Shown here piece by piece: positions 1 to 7,868 of a DNA stretch of 23,194 nt (position 1 is its first letter; every line of letters starts with the position of its first letter). A program made the position numbers and the translations under genes. This DNA comes from Pseudomonadota bacterium (GTDB taxonomy: Bacteria > Bdellovibrionota > Bacteriovoracia > Bacteriovoracales > Bacteriovoracaceae). The notes under the pieces were generated by a model that was given only the letters and a program-made list of their open reading frames with translations, was not told the origin of the DNA and ran no database searches. Location of the stretch: contig JAEYUK010000329.1 of assembly GCA_023432655.1 (NCBI GenBank), forward strand, positions 1 through 23,194, in the 5' to 3' direction.

Positions 1-101
1 AGTTGATTTCGGCCTTCAACATTGATGATAATCTCACCATTCCAGTTATTTCGGGATTGGGTCTGACACTTTTAAATTATTTCATTCCTGTATTTGGATA
101 A
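1..101 (+). CDS. C-terminal fragment of a membrane CTP-transferase / dolichol-kinase-like protein
   Basis: A frame open from the left edge ends at TAA 99-101 and gives about 32 residues. The stretch IDDNLTIPVISG followed by a hydrophobic tail (LGLTLLNYFIPVFG) resembles the C-terminal end of the phosphatidate cytidylyltransferase / phytol-dolichol kinase family, where a conserved D-D-N-x-T-I-P precedes the last membrane helix. If so, it is an inner-membrane enzyme that transfers a phosphate or CMP group to a lipid. Only the tail is visible, so the assignment rests on one motif. The stop codon runs straight into a terminator shared with leuS. Confidence 0.5.
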   Translation, partial: LISAFNIDDNLTIPVISGLGLTLLNYFIPVFG

Positions 102-136
102 AAAAAAAGGCCGGTTTTTAAACCGGCCTTTTTTTA
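101..136. terminator. Bidirectional intrinsic terminator between convergent genes
   Basis: Perfect 11-bp stem AAGGCCGGTTT (107-117) / AAACCGGCCTT (120-130) with a 2-base loop, flanked by an A-run on the left (101-108) and a T-run on the right (129-135). It therefore has a U-tract in both directions. It serves the upstream + gene and leuS on -. The leuS stop codon (134-136) lies within the right-hand T-tract. Confidence 0.9.
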
Positions 137-2539
137 TGGCTTCACAACAAAATTACAAATTTTCCCAGGAACATAAATTTCTTTAACAATAGTTCCTTCG
201 AGATACTTAGAAATTTTTTCATCCGACTTCACTAGTGCCATGAAGTCATCTTTAGAAATGTCTGCTGCAACTTCAAACGTTCCCCGTGTCTTACCATTAA
301 TCTGAACAGCGATAGTGATGAGATCATCTTTTGCTAGCTCAGGATTAAAACTTGGCCATTTTTCATGGGCCAACGTTTTGTCGTGACCTAAGAAGGCCCA
401 GATTTCTTCTGCCAGGTGAGGGGCATAAGGGGAAAGAATAAGCGCAAATTTCTCAGCGCTAGTTCTCGAAACCTTACCAGTCTTGTAAACGTGATTTACA
501 AAAATCATCATAGACGAGATACCAGTGTTAAAATGCATGGCCTCAATGTCTTCAGTGACTTTTTTCATCATCTTGTGAAGTTCTTTTACATTGGATGCAT
601 CTTCTCCGGCATCATCGATATAATTACCCTGATCAAGGAAGAATCGGTTTACACGGTTAAGGAAGTTATAAACACCTTTAACTCCATTCATTGACCATGG
701 TTTTGTTTTTTCCAGTGGACCCATGAACATTTCATAAAGACGTAATGTATCGGCCCCAAATTCTTTTACAACCAGATCCGGATTAATGACGTTACCACGA
801 GACTTACTCATCTTCTCGCCGTCTTCACCAAGAATCATCCCTTGGTTGACTAGTTTATGAAACGGCTCTTTAGTTGAAACCAGACCGAGATCAAAGAGAA
901 CTTTATGCCAGAAACGAGAGTAGAGAAGATGAAGAACTGCGTGTTCTGCTCCACCCACGTATAAGTCTACCGGCATCCAGTAGTTTTCAATTTTTGAGTC
1001 CCATGGTTTTTCAGTATTTTTGGGGTCACAAAAACGCAGGTAGTACCAACAAGATCCAGCCCATTGAGGCATAGTGTTGGTCTCGCGTTTTGCCTTCTTG
1101 CCGGTTTTAGGATCAATGACATTAAGCCATTCATCAATGGTCGCGAGAGGAGATTCGCCTGTTCCTGACGGCTCATACTTTTCTACTTCAGGAAGAGCAA
1201 CTGGAAGTTCATCAACATCAAGACAGCGAACAGTGCCATCTTCAAATTTTAAAATAGGGAACGGTTCTCCCCAATAGCGCTGACGAGAAAACAGCCAGTC
1301 ACGAAGTTTATAGTTAACTTTTTTAGAACCAATGTTTTTTTCTTCCAACCATGAAATCATTTTCTGGATGGCTTCGGCTTTATTCATGCCATTGATGAAA
1401 TCAGAGTTTACATGTTCTCCGTCATCAGAAAAGGCAGCTTCTTCAATGTTTCCACCTTTAACCACTTCAACAATAGGGAGATTGAATTTTTTGGCGAATT
1501 CGTAATCACGCTCATCATGGGCCGGTACCGACATGATGGCCCCTGTTCCATAAGTATTCAGAACATAGTCAGCGATATAGACCGGAACTTTGTTTCCATT
1601 GGCCGGGTTGACGGCATAGGCTCCGGTGAAAGCACCGGTCTTATCTTTGTTGAGTTCTGTTCTCTCAAGATCAGATTTAAGTGCAGTCACCTCACGGTAT
1701 TTAGCAATTTCATTTTTTTGAGCATCAGTTGTGATTTTATCAACTAAGGCATGTTCTGGAGCAAGCACCATGTAGGGTGCCCCAAAGAGAGTGTCAGGAC
1801 GGGAGGTAAAGACTTCGATGGATTCGTTTGAACCATCAACAGCAAACTTAATCAATGCCCCTTCAGATTTCCCAATCCAAACTCTTTGCATCTCTTTGAC
1901 AGACTCTGGCCAATCTAAAAGTTCTAAATCCTGAAGAAGTCTTTCTGCATATTCAGTAATTCTTAGCATCCACTGCTTCATTGGCTTACGAATGACTGGA
2001 TGACCACCGACTTCAGATTTCCCATTGATGACTTCTTCGTTGGCCAGAACGGTTTTTAAATTCGGGCACCAGTTCACCATCATGTGGGATTCGTAGGCGA
2101 GACCTTTGTTGTAGAGTTGAACAAAAATCCACTGAGTCCACTTGTAGTAATCAATATTCGAAGTTGCGATCTCACGGTCCCAATCATAAGAAAACCCAAG
2201 CATTTTTAATTGGCGTTTGAATGTTTTGATATTGTCTTGAGTTGTGATATTTGGATGGATACCCGTTTTGACTGCGTGATTTTCTGCCGGAAGACCAAAG
2301 GAATCCCATCCCATTGGATGAAGAACATTAAAACCTTTCATGCGCTTATAGCGGGCCATGATATCAGTGGCGGTATAACCTTCAGGGTGTCCTACATGAA
2401 GGCCTGCGCCTGATGGGTAAGGGAACATATCCAGAACGTAGTATTTAGGTTTAGTCGTATCAATGGTCGTTTTGAAAGTTTGGTGATCGTCCCAGTATTT
2501 TTGCCATTTAGGTTCGATAGCTGCGAAATTGTATTCCAT
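134..2539 (-). CDS. leuS: Leucyl-tRNA synthetase
   Basis: Cytoplasmic class I aminoacyl-tRNA synthetase that charges tRNA-Leu. The 801-residue length matches the shorter bacterial LeuRS type (about 800-860 residues). The class I HIGH motif appears as HVGH (48-51) in the stretch [20 protein letters not shown]. The editing (CP1) domain carries TSRPDT (245-250) and the downstream VPAHDERDY stretch, so proofreading of mischarged tRNA looks intact. KMSKS is at 576-580, followed by the anticodon-binding domain and a small C-terminal domain. The start is supported by GGAGGAAG about 4 bases upstream of the ATG. The gene follows three exported-protein genes on the same strand with a 71-bp gap, so it may have its own promoter or be read through from upstream. 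No T-box leader is visible. Confidence 0.98.
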   Translation of the reverse strand: MEYNFAAIEPKWQKYWDDHQTFKTTIDTTKPKYYVLDMFPYPSGAGLHVGHPEGYTATDIMARYKRMKGFNVLHPMGWDSFGLPAENHAVKTGIHPNITTQDNIKTFKRQLKMLGFSYDWDREIATSNIDYYKWTQWIFVQLYNKGLAYESHMMVNWCPNLKTVLANEEVINGKSEVGGHPVIRKPMKQWMLRITEYAERLLQDLELLDWPESVKEMQRVWIGKSEGALIKFAVDGSNESIEVFTSRPDTLFGAPYMVLAPEHALVDKITTDAQKNEIAKYREVTALKSDLERTELNKDKTGAFTGAYAVNPANGNKVPVYIADYVLNTYGTGAIMSVPAHDERDYEFAKKFNLPIVEVVKGGNIEEAAFSDDGEHVNSDFINGMNKAEAIQKMISWLEEKNIGSKKVNYKLRDWLFSRQRYWGEPFPILKFEDGTVRCLDVDELPVALPEVEKYEPSGTGESPLATIDEWLNVIDPKTGKKAKRETNTMPQWAGSCWYYLRFCDPKNTEKPWDSKIENYWMPVDLYVGGAEHAVLHLLYSRFWHKVLFDLGLVSTKEPFHKLVNQGMILGEDGEKMSKSRGNVINPDLVVKEFGADTLRLYEMFMGPLEKTKPWSMNGVKGVYNFLNRVNRFFLDQGNYIDDAGEDASNVKELHKMMKKVTEDIEAMHFNTGISSMMIFVNHVYKTGKVSRTSAEKFALILSPYAPHLAEEIWAFLGHDKTLAHEKWPSFNPELAKDDLITIAVQINGKTRGTFEVAADISKDDFMALVKSDEKISKYLEGTIVKEIYVPGKICNFVVKP

Positions 2540-2610
2540 GAAACTTCCTCCAAGATTTGAGGCTTCATTTTAAAAGAAAATGACCGGTTTTAGAAGGGAA
2601 TAGAGGAGCG

Positions 2611-3387
2611 TTAAATACAATTTAGGACGTCGGTTCTGAACTTCTTCATTAGATAACAGTTGAGATCCCGATTTTGCTCTTGGGTTAGTTCTCCTTCAAA
2701 AAGAAACAAACTACTGATTTCAGTGGCTGCACTCGCCTTGAGCGTTAAATCAGGAGACTGATTGTGAATTTCTCCGGAATTAATAGTCGAAGAAGTCAAA
2801 GGGATCAGATCTGCTTTTGAATCATTGATCCAAAGTTCCTGGCGTTCAGTATTGGTGGATCGATTTTTGTTATAGACGAACTTAATTATAGTAATGTCGT
2901 TATCAAGTGATAAAGAATTTGTCCTCTGAACCAGTGCTTCTGATGAGAAGCCTGTTCTGACAATAAGTCCTTCTTTATTTAGCCATTTAATTCCCAGAAT
3001 CTCATCTGTTCCATCGGTGACAGTCAAAAGTTCAATCCCATTTGTTGGAATAAAAGCGATGATGATAGTGAAGCTTTCTGAACTCAAAGGAGCAAGGTCC
3101 AGGTTCTCACAGTAAAGGTAATTTCTAGAGGAGCTTTTGAAAAGAGGGATGCCTTTAGAGAGTTCATATTCAACTTTAGGGTATACATTTGAGAGGCAAG
3201 TTCTATCAAAGGGAGAAAGATCTCTTAAACCATTTCTAAAATCTGTATCTGCTTGGTGAGTTTCAGCATCATACCAAAGAGCTACAGGTAGGTGTTCAAG
3301 AGAGCTTTCTTTCTCTGGTAACGAGATTGTAGGTTTAGAGCAAGAGGCGAAGAGCACCAAGAAAAGGATCGAGTTTAATATCTTCAT
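2611..3387 (-). CDS. Lipoprotein with LamG/concanavalin-A-like domain
   Basis: A 258-residue protein with a lipoprotein signal: a hydrophobic stretch ends in the lipobox LFASC with the lipidated Cys at residue 16. The body reads like a laminin-G/concanavalin-A-like beta sandwich. It starts with a PVALWYDAE-type first strand and ends with EISSLFLFEGELTQEQN and CYLMKKF; such an 'activity or decoration term plus xLT/SxEQ' helix and a 'YL..KY/F' end are typical of LamG domains in environmental bacteria. These domains usually bind carbohydrate or surface ligands; no catalytic residues are apparent. It probably sits on the outer membrane, facing the periplasm or the exterior. The start codon is preceded by AAAGG very close to the ATG, which is weak. 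It lies 75 bp downstream of the caspase-like gene on the same strand. Confidence 0.75.
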   Translation of the reverse strand: MKILNSILFLVLFASCSKPTISLPEKESSLEHLPVALWYDAETHQADTDFRNGLRDLSPFDRTCLSNVYPKVEYELSKGIPLFKSSSRNYLYCENLDLAPLSSESFTIIIAFIPTNGIELLTVTDGTDEILGIKWLNKEGLIVRTGFSSEALVQRTNSLSLDNDITIIKFVYNKNRSTNTERQELWINDSKADLIPLTSSTINSGEIHNQSPDLTLKASAATEISSLFLFEGELTQEQNRDLNCYLMKKFRTDVLNCI

Positions 3388-3405
3388 CCTTTTAGGCTAA
3401 TTCCC

Positions 3406-3441
3406 GTGAAAAAATATACAATTTAATTTTTTCTTTCGGAA
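3406..3441 (-). promoter_or_regulatory. Possible sigma-70 promoter for the LamG-like lipoprotein gene
   Basis: On the minus strand TTCCGA (3441-3436) and TATATT (3418-3413) are separated by 17 bp, with a TG directly before the -10. The -35 matches consensus at only 3 of 6 positions. It would give a leader of about 20 bases. AT-rich background makes chance matches likely. Confidence 0.3.
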
Positions 3442-3462
3442 AATTCTTCCAGTCGAGGTGCG

Positions 3463-5445
3463 TTAATTACTTCCACCCAAACCGAAGCCTCCACCTGATC
3501 CACCAAATCCGCCACCCTGAAAGATAAGGCTTTCTTGGACTGTTGGAATTTGTAGTCCCATATTTGGCGTAGTCATATAGCCGTTCATTGGGCCAGTGAA
3601 CATCATGCCACTACCTGGATTAGTGTAGTGACTTAAACGAACAGGGAAGGTAGGGTTTTCAACCTGCCCAGTATATTCGTGCCAACTGAATGGGTTTTGA
3701 AAATGCTGAAGATGGTTCGCCTGAACAGCATTTAACCAACGCGCCACTTTTTTTTGTTTATCAGATAAGGCATTAGCACTCAGTAACGAATTTATATTGT
3801 GAATGTTCTGGAGCAATTCTTTGCGCGTTTTCTTGGAAAGGTTTTCCTTATTTGGAATCCAAACGGGAATACCGTTTTTGGCCACCGAATCTTTGATCGA
3901 CTGATGAGAAATTCTTTGTTGTTCGATGGCAACCTCTGTATTTTTCACAGATTCTCTCAAGCTACTAACAACCTGAGCAATATTCTCTTTAACGTATTTG
4001 GCATTTTGACTAAAGTACCGGTGATTCGAAACCGCTTCCATGAGCTTAGTTAATTTTTCCTGATCAGCGGCCGAAGGATTCGATTGCGTCCCAATGTAGG
4101 TTCCTGTTTCATCAACCATATTTTTAATGTGAGAATAGGCTGGATCCTTTAAAAGCTTATCAAGTTCTGCTTGGGCAGCATTGGCCTGGTTTTGGGCTTC
4201 AGTGACTAAAGCTTCTGGATTCTTCTCAACGTTTTCGAGATTTCTTTTCATTCCTTCCAATGAGTCCTCACTGCTCTTAATGGATTCCGCCATGGATTTT
4301 TCCATCGAGGTGGGATTAAGTTCACTGAGGATGGCCTCGGCTTCTGCCAGGTCGTCCTTGTAATAACTCGCAAAATTTTCTTTTACGCCGTGATAAAAAA
4401 GTAAATTAAAAACAGCGTTCACATCAAGATCAACTTCAAGTTGTTCCACACAATGTTCTAAACGTCGTGCCTTATTATATAACTGCCGAAGGGCCCCTTG
4501 CGTATTGAGAGGCGGTTCGAGTTCACCTGAATCATATTTCTGGAATTCACGAGCGATGGCTTCTACTTCAGATTTTTTCTCTATACATTCTTTAGTATTG
4601 AAGCTTTTGAATTTTTTTCTCGAGCCATCGTTCCCATAATAAAATTCCTTTTCATCATCACAGTTAAGATACATGGCCGCATGTAGCTGATTAAGTGCCT
4701 GGAAATTGTTCTTGGTATAATTGGTAAGTTTGCTCTCATCGGCTTGGCTTAAAAGCTGCTTTTCTTTTAGCAGGATATCAGAGAGGTATTGGTGTCCCTG
4801 GGGTCGGTCAGCAAGGGGAGCAGACCCGTCATATCCAGCGATGATTTTGGCCTTGGGAAAGATATTTTTCCAGGCGTAAATTTCTTTTTGTACTCCAGTA
4901 TAGCAGCCCAAAAGGAGTACTGAAGAAGTTTCATTGATGTCGCCGTAATCCTTCATAATATCTTGAAGCTCATGGCGACCAAATCCACCTTTGTTTCCTC
5001 CGAACTCACCACCTCCGTCATGACCTGAGATCGTGAAAACCTGAAGCTTACCATTTTTTGACTTTATTTCATCTAGGGCTTCACGGATTCCTTGATCAAA
5101 AGGTGGTTGGGAATCAACAAAGGCATTCATTTTACTTGTAGCTTCTTGTAAAGCGGCAACCTCGTTAGCACAATTGCCTTTAGCTCTCGTGCATCTTTCA
5201 ACCCGTTTGGAAGCTTCGTTGAAAGGACCAGTGAATTTTCCATATTCTTTATAGTTCTTAGGAACGACCATGAGATGTTCACCGCGCTCACACGCGGCTT
5301 TCCTGGAAGTTTCAATTTCAATTTCTGAGTTATTGGTATCAACAAAAAGCATGACCTTAGACGGATCAATCTTTTTATTACAGGCCGGCTGGGCCATTAA
5401 GGGTAAAGAAAACAGACATCCCAAGGTCAGAATAATTTTTTTCAT
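3463..5445 (-). CDS. Secreted caspase/clostripain-like (clan CD-type) putative cysteine peptidase
   Basis: A 660-residue protein with a clear signal peptide (cleavage near LMAQ, residue 19). Residues about 30-225 contain hydrophobic strands followed by a His motif, FTISGHDGGG (His142), and 39 residues later a Cys motif, SVLLLGCYTG (Cys181). This order and spacing (strand-H-G/D ... strand-xxC) is the hallmark of the caspase/clostripain/gingipain/CHAT fold, so His142/Cys181 form a plausible catalytic dyad. After the Cys comes IIAGYDGSAPL, a reasonable next strand and pocket loop. Residues about 340-560 are highly charged and helical, probably coiled coil. The last 20 residues are a Gly-rich low-complexity tail. 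A small exported gene lies 2 bp upstream, so the two are co-translated. I do not recognise a named family; peptidase activity and substrate are inferred. A non-peptidase caspase-fold protein is the alternative. Confidence 0.6.
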   Translation of the reverse strand: MKKIILTLGCLFSLPLMAQPACNKKIDPSKVMLFVDTNNSEIEIETSRKAACERGEHLMVVPKNYKEYGKFTGPFNEASKRVERCTRAKGNCANEVAALQEATSKMNAFVDSQPPFDQGIREALDEIKSKNGKLQVFTISGHDGGGEFGGNKGGFGRHELQDIMKDYGDINETSSVLLLGCYTGVQKEIYAWKNIFPKAKIIAGYDGSAPLADRPQGHQYLSDILLKEKQLLSQADESKLTNYTKNNFQALNQLHAAMYLNCDDEKEFYYGNDGSRKKFKSFNTKECIEKKSEVEAIAREFQKYDSGELEPPLNTQGALRQLYNKARRLEHCVEQLEVDLDVNAVFNLLFYHGVKENFASYYKDDLAEAEAILSELNPTSMEKSMAESIKSSEDSLEGMKRNLENVEKNPEALVTEAQNQANAAQAELDKLLKDPAYSHIKNMVDETGTYIGTQSNPSAADQEKLTKLMEAVSNHRYFSQNAKYVKENIAQVVSSLRESVKNTEVAIEQQRISHQSIKDSVAKNGIPVWIPNKENLSKKTRKELLQNIHNINSLLSANALSDKQKKVARWLNAVQANHLQHFQNPFSWHEYTGQVENPTFPVRLSHYTNPGSGMMFTGPMNGYMTTPNMGLQIPTVQESLIFQGGGFGGSGGGFGLGGSN

Positions 5446-5447
5446 GA

Positions 5448-5777
5448 CTATCTCTTATCTTTAAGCATTTTTATTTGTGATTCTTTTAGTTCTGGATATT
5501 TTTTCTTTAATTGAGGGATGGTTTTGGAGGCCAATTCCATGAAGAAAATGTCCTTCTTGAGTTCATCCCAGCTTTCAATGGCCGGAACCCCACTTAAGAC
5601 TTCTTCTCTTAAGTCCCGATCGGGTAGAGCGCTTTGGGCGGTACTTCCTTGGTGGACTTTAAAATTCCCCTCTAGAGTTTTCCCGTCGATATTCTCATCC
5701 AACAGTAGAACCTGGGCTTTTTGGGCCGCGGTCATGTTGGAGATGCCAAGTAAAAGAAAAGTCAGAATAAATTTCAT
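5448..5777 (-). CDS. Small exported protein paired with the caspase-like gene
   Basis: A 109-residue protein with a typical signal peptide (MKFILTFLLLGISNMTAAQ, cleavage around residue 19). The mature part is about 90 residues, strongly charged, with a predicted helical, Lys/Glu-rich C-terminal half (ELASKTIPQLKKKYPELKES). It has no cysteines and no motif I recognise. Its stop codon is only 2 bp from the start of the caspase-like gene, so the two are very probably one operon and translationally coupled. Small secreted proteins encoded next to a secreted protease can be inhibitors, pro-region-like chaperones or partners; which applies here cannot be told from the sequence. Confidence 0.8.
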   Translation of the reverse strand: MKFILTFLLLGISNMTAAQKAQVLLLDENIDGKTLEGNFKVHQGSTAQSALPDRDLREEVLSGVPAIESWDELKKDIFFMELASKTIPQLKKKYPELKESQIKMLKDKR

Positions 5778-5862
5778 GAGTGCCTCTGAGTAAAGTATTC
5801 AGACGGCTTATCGGACGGTTAATTAAGAGGATTAGTTACGAAATGATTTAGTCAGGAATAAT

Positions 5863-5904
5863 AAAAAAAGGGACCTCACGCATCCGGCGCTAGTCCCTTT
5901 TTTA
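5863..5904. terminator. Intrinsic terminator hairpin
   Basis: Perfect 11-bp stem AAAAAAGGGAC (5864-5874) / GTCCCTTTTTT (5893-5903) around an 18-base loop. It lies 20 bp past the stop of the minus-strand gene at 5924 and has A/T-tracts on both sides. It should end that transcript before the next operon begins at 5777. Confidence 0.8.
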
Positions 5905-5923
5905 CAGGGGGGTATTACCGCTA

Positions 5924-6313
5924 TTAAGCAGAGTGACAGTTGAGGGGGTACGTCATCTCATGCCCTTTAGGGGACGTAATGGAAAGGTAATCGTTTACTT
6001 CGGAAAAAGCGTTGGCGTTTTTCACATTAATCCGATGTTTGTTGCCGTCAATGTAAAGGGTTTTAGAAAAACCCAAATGTTTTTTATGAGTTCGAACGGA
6101 TTCGGACCCAATGGATGAGATGGAGCGATTGATGCCAGCTTCATCTTCTTTATGAAAAGAAATCCGGTCCTCTTCAATGGTGAAAGACTTTTCACCAAAA
6201 GCAGTAGAACAGACAATGGCTCCAGTGGCCGCATGAGAGTTAAAAGCATGGATCATGAGAATAAGTCCGAAAAATCCCAGGACTGTTGAAAGTGATAATG
6301 TTCTGTTTTTCAT
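5924..6313 (-). CDS. Small exported two-cysteine protein, function unknown
   Basis: The chosen start at 6313 gives 129 residues. It is preceded by AGGGGGAACC, a good ribosome site, whereas a start 9 codons further upstream has none and would put charged residues before the signal peptide. The protein begins MKNRTLSLSTVLGFFGLILM and is cleaved near HAFNSHA (residue 28). The mature part is about 100 residues with beta-strand-like alternation and exactly two cysteines, one near the mature N-terminus (GAIVCST) and one near the C-terminus (MTYPLNC), probably a disulfide that closes the fold in the periplasm. No family recognised. Transcription ends at the hairpin just downstream. Confidence 0.8.
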   Translation of the reverse strand: MKNRTLSLSTVLGFFGLILMIHAFNSHAATGAIVCSTAFGEKSFTIEEDRISFHKEDEAGINRSISSIGSESVRTHKKHLGFSKTLYIDGNKHRINVKNANAFSEVNDYLSITSPKGHEMTYPLNCHSA

Positions 6314-6447
6314 AGGTTCCCCCTGTATATAAGTTTTCAAAGACGCCTCGTCCTTGCCGCCTTCCCTCGGGGACTAGTAATACAATCCTGATGCCAAGAA
6401 TTGCCCATTAAAATCAAGTGGTTAGAGAAAGAGAAGAACAGAGGGGT

Positions 6448-6461
6448 TAGACACGTGTCTA
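6448..6461. promoter_or_regulatory. Palindromic candidate operator upstream of the LysR gene
   Basis: The 14-bp sequence TAGACACGTGTCTA is a perfect palindrome and is nested in a wider inverted repeat, TAGAGAA (6423-6429) / TTCTCTA (6462-6468). It sits immediately upstream of the putative -35 of the regulator gene, the usual position for a LysR-type binding site. Autoregulation is inferred. Confidence 0.5.
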
Positions 6462-6466
6462 TTCTC

Positions 6467-6502
6467 TAGTCACTTTTTTTAATCCCTTCTATAATCGGGC
6501 GA
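6467..6502 (+). promoter_or_regulatory. Sigma-70-type promoter for the LysR gene, predicted leaderless transcript
   Basis: TAGTCA (6467-6472, 4 of 6 to consensus), a 17-bp spacer and a perfect TATAAT (6490-6495). The expected transcription start, 7 bases after the -10, is the A of the ATG at 6502. No Shine-Dalgarno sequence precedes that ATG, consistent with a leaderless mRNA. Confidence 0.6.
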
Positions 6503-7389
6503 TGGTTCCTTTAAATTACAATCAGCTTTATTACTTTTATAAAATTGCAGAATTAGGTTCAATTGCATCGGCTTCCAAAGATGTGCTGATCAGTTCTCCG
6601 GCCTTATCCATGCAGCTCAAAGAATTAGAAGAAACACTAGGCACTCCTTTATTTTCCCGGGTTGGTAAGAAGCTCGTGTTAACCGAAGCCGGTACTATTG
6701 TTCACGAATATGCCAAGGATATTTTTAAGCTTGGGTTTGAATTGAAGGATACTTTGGCCGATCGTAAAAAATCGGCTGAAAGAGCTAAAATTGAAATTGG
6801 TTGTCAGGATTCATTACCTAAGCATATTGCCGATTCTCTACTCACCTTTTTAATTGGTCACAAATCTTGTCGGGTTATTTTGAGAGAGGGTAATCGTGAA
6901 GAGTTGATAGCGATGCAAAACGAGTTTAAATTAGATCTCATCCTCACAAACTCGCTTCCCCAGACTAAGGATTCTTCTATCTTTGAAACGAAGATTCTCT
7001 GCAAAGAAAACATTATTGTTGTCGGTCATCCCAAGTTTAAGAATTTAAAATGGCCTCAATGTTTAAATGAGGTTCCAGTTATTCTTCCTACATACCACTC
7101 CAGCACCAGACAAAAAGTAGATATTTACCTGAAAGAAAATAACCTTGTGGTTGACGTCATCGCTGAAGTTGAAGATAAGGCCACAGAGATTGATCTAGCG
7201 ATTAATGGAAATGGACTGATCTTTGTCACCAGAAGTAGTGTGGCTTCCTTACTTAAAGAGAAGAAACTGGTAGAGATGAAAAGCTTAAACGACACATTTG
7301 AGGAAGTTTGGATGTGTGTCGGAAAACGTAAGCTCTTAAATCCATTGGCCTTATTCGCCATGAAAAACTTTACTCTTCCTGTTAAGTAA
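6502..7389 (+). CDS. LysR-family transcriptional regulator, NhaR-like
   Basis: A 295-residue LysR-type regulator. The N-terminal winged helix-turn-helix (about residues 4-65) reads NYNQLYYFYKIAELGSIASA, then SSPALSMQLKELEETLG and PLFSRVGKKLVLTEAG. The N-Y-N-x-L-Y-Y-F opening is characteristic of NhaR, the activator of Na+/H+ antiporter and osmotic-stress genes, rather than of generic LysR proteins. Residues about 90-290 form the periplasmic-binding-protein-like effector domain. No antiporter gene is adjacent; the next gene is hpf, 104 bp downstream on the same strand, so the target is unknown. A palindrome and strong promoter lie just upstream. LysR family membership is near certain; the NhaR subgroup is likely but not proven. 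Confidence 0.92.
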   Translation: MVPLNYNQLYYFYKIAELGSIASASKDVLISSPALSMQLKELEETLGTPLFSRVGKKLVLTEAGTIVHEYAKDIFKLGFELKDTLADRKKSAERAKIEIGCQDSLPKHIADSLLTFLIGHKSCRVILREGNREELIAMQNEFKLDLILTNSLPQTKDSSIFETKILCKENIIVVGHPKFKNLKWPQCLNEVPVILPTYHSSTRQKVDIYLKENNLVVDVIAEVEDKATEIDLAINGNGLIFVTRSSVASLLKEKKLVEMKSLNDTFEEVWMCVGKRKLLNPLALFAMKNFTLPVK

Positions 7390-7428
7390 ATTGCGCTTAA
7401 CCTTACATTCAATATTACTGAATATTTT

Positions 7429-7443
7429 AAAGTACTGTACTTT
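7429..7443. promoter_or_regulatory. Perfect inverted repeat in the hpf upstream region
   Basis: AAAGTAC T GTACTTT is a perfect 7+1+7 palindrome 50 bp before the hpf start. It follows two copies of AATATT (7411-7416 and 7421-7426). It could be an operator; no regulator is identified. Confidence 0.35.
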
Positions 7444-7454
7444 GCTAGACTTGA

Positions 7455-7477
7455 TTTGAGGCAGAGAAAGCCTCAAA
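7455..7477 (+). promoter_or_regulatory. Leader hairpin directly upstream of the hpf ribosome-binding site
   Basis: TTTGAGGC (7455-7462) pairs perfectly with GCCTCAAA (7470-7477) around a 7-base loop AGAGAAA. The ribosome site AAGGAG follows 2 bases later. There is no T-tract, so it is not a terminator; it may affect mRNA stability or translation of hpf. Confidence 0.5.
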
Positions 7478-7493
7478 TAAAGGAGTTCGATTT

Positions 7494-7820
7494 ATGCAAG
7501 TACAAGTTCATTATCAGGGATTAGAAAATTCTCCATGGATGAATCAATTCATTACTGAGCGTATACAGAAATTAAACCGTTACCTCGGTACTGCAGCAGC
7601 GATTCAGATTAACCTAAAGTTTGAAAACAAAAGATACATTACTAGTTTGGCCATTCATAATAAGAATCAAGACTATGCTTTTAATGGAGAAGGCGACAAT
7701 CTTTATGGATCTTATTCTCAAGCTCTTGATAAGGCCATCAGAGCACTGGGTGAGCATAAGCGAATGCTGAAAGACAAAATTAATAGAAGATATACTCCGC
7801 TAAAGAATGCTGTAGCCTAG
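7494..7820 (+). CDS. hpf: Ribosome hibernation-promoting factor, short form (HPF/RaiA family)
   Basis: A 108-residue member of the ribosomal subunit interface protein (S30AE) family. It binds the decoding region of the 30S subunit in stationary phase or starvation and blocks translation, promoting inactive 70S or 100S particles. The N-terminal strand MQVQVHYQGLENSPWMNQFI and following helix ITERIQKLNRYL match the family, as does the second helix YSQALDKAIRALGEHKRMLKDKI. It has only the S30AE domain, without the C-terminal dimerisation domain of long HPF, so it resembles gamma-proteobacterial HPF/YfiA. The start is supported by AAGGAG 9 bases upstream. The gene ends in a strong bidirectional terminator. 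Neighbouring rpoN or PTS genes, common near hpf elsewhere, are absent here. Confidence 0.93.
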   Translation: MQVQVHYQGLENSPWMNQFITERIQKLNRYLGTAAAIQINLKFENKRYITSLAIHNKNQDYAFNGEGDNLYGSYSQALDKAIRALGEHKRMLKDKINRRYTPLKNAVA

Positions 7821-7837
7821 CATTTCCTTTCTTAAAC

Positions 7838-7868
7838 AAGAAGCTGCCTTAGGGCAGCTTCTTTATTT
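7838..7868. terminator. Bidirectional intrinsic terminator
   Basis: Perfect 11-bp stem AAGAAGCTGCC (7838-7848) / GGCAGCTTCTT (7853-7863) with a 4-base loop, followed by a T-rich tail. It ends hpf on + and the convergent exported-protein gene on -, whose stop codon (7863-7865) overlaps its right arm. Confidence 0.88.

Noticed and set aside
1412..1747. 111-codon open frame on + within leuS
   Set aside because: Antisense to the conserved editing domain of leuS; no ribosome site or family resemblance.
2540..2610. Possible T-box or other riboswitch before leuS
   Set aside because: Only 71 bp are available and no T-box consensus or stem set is visible.
6314..6340. Upstream start for the small exported protein at 5924
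   Set aside because: No ribosome site, and it would add a polar stretch before a normal signal peptide; the ATG at 6313 has a strong site.
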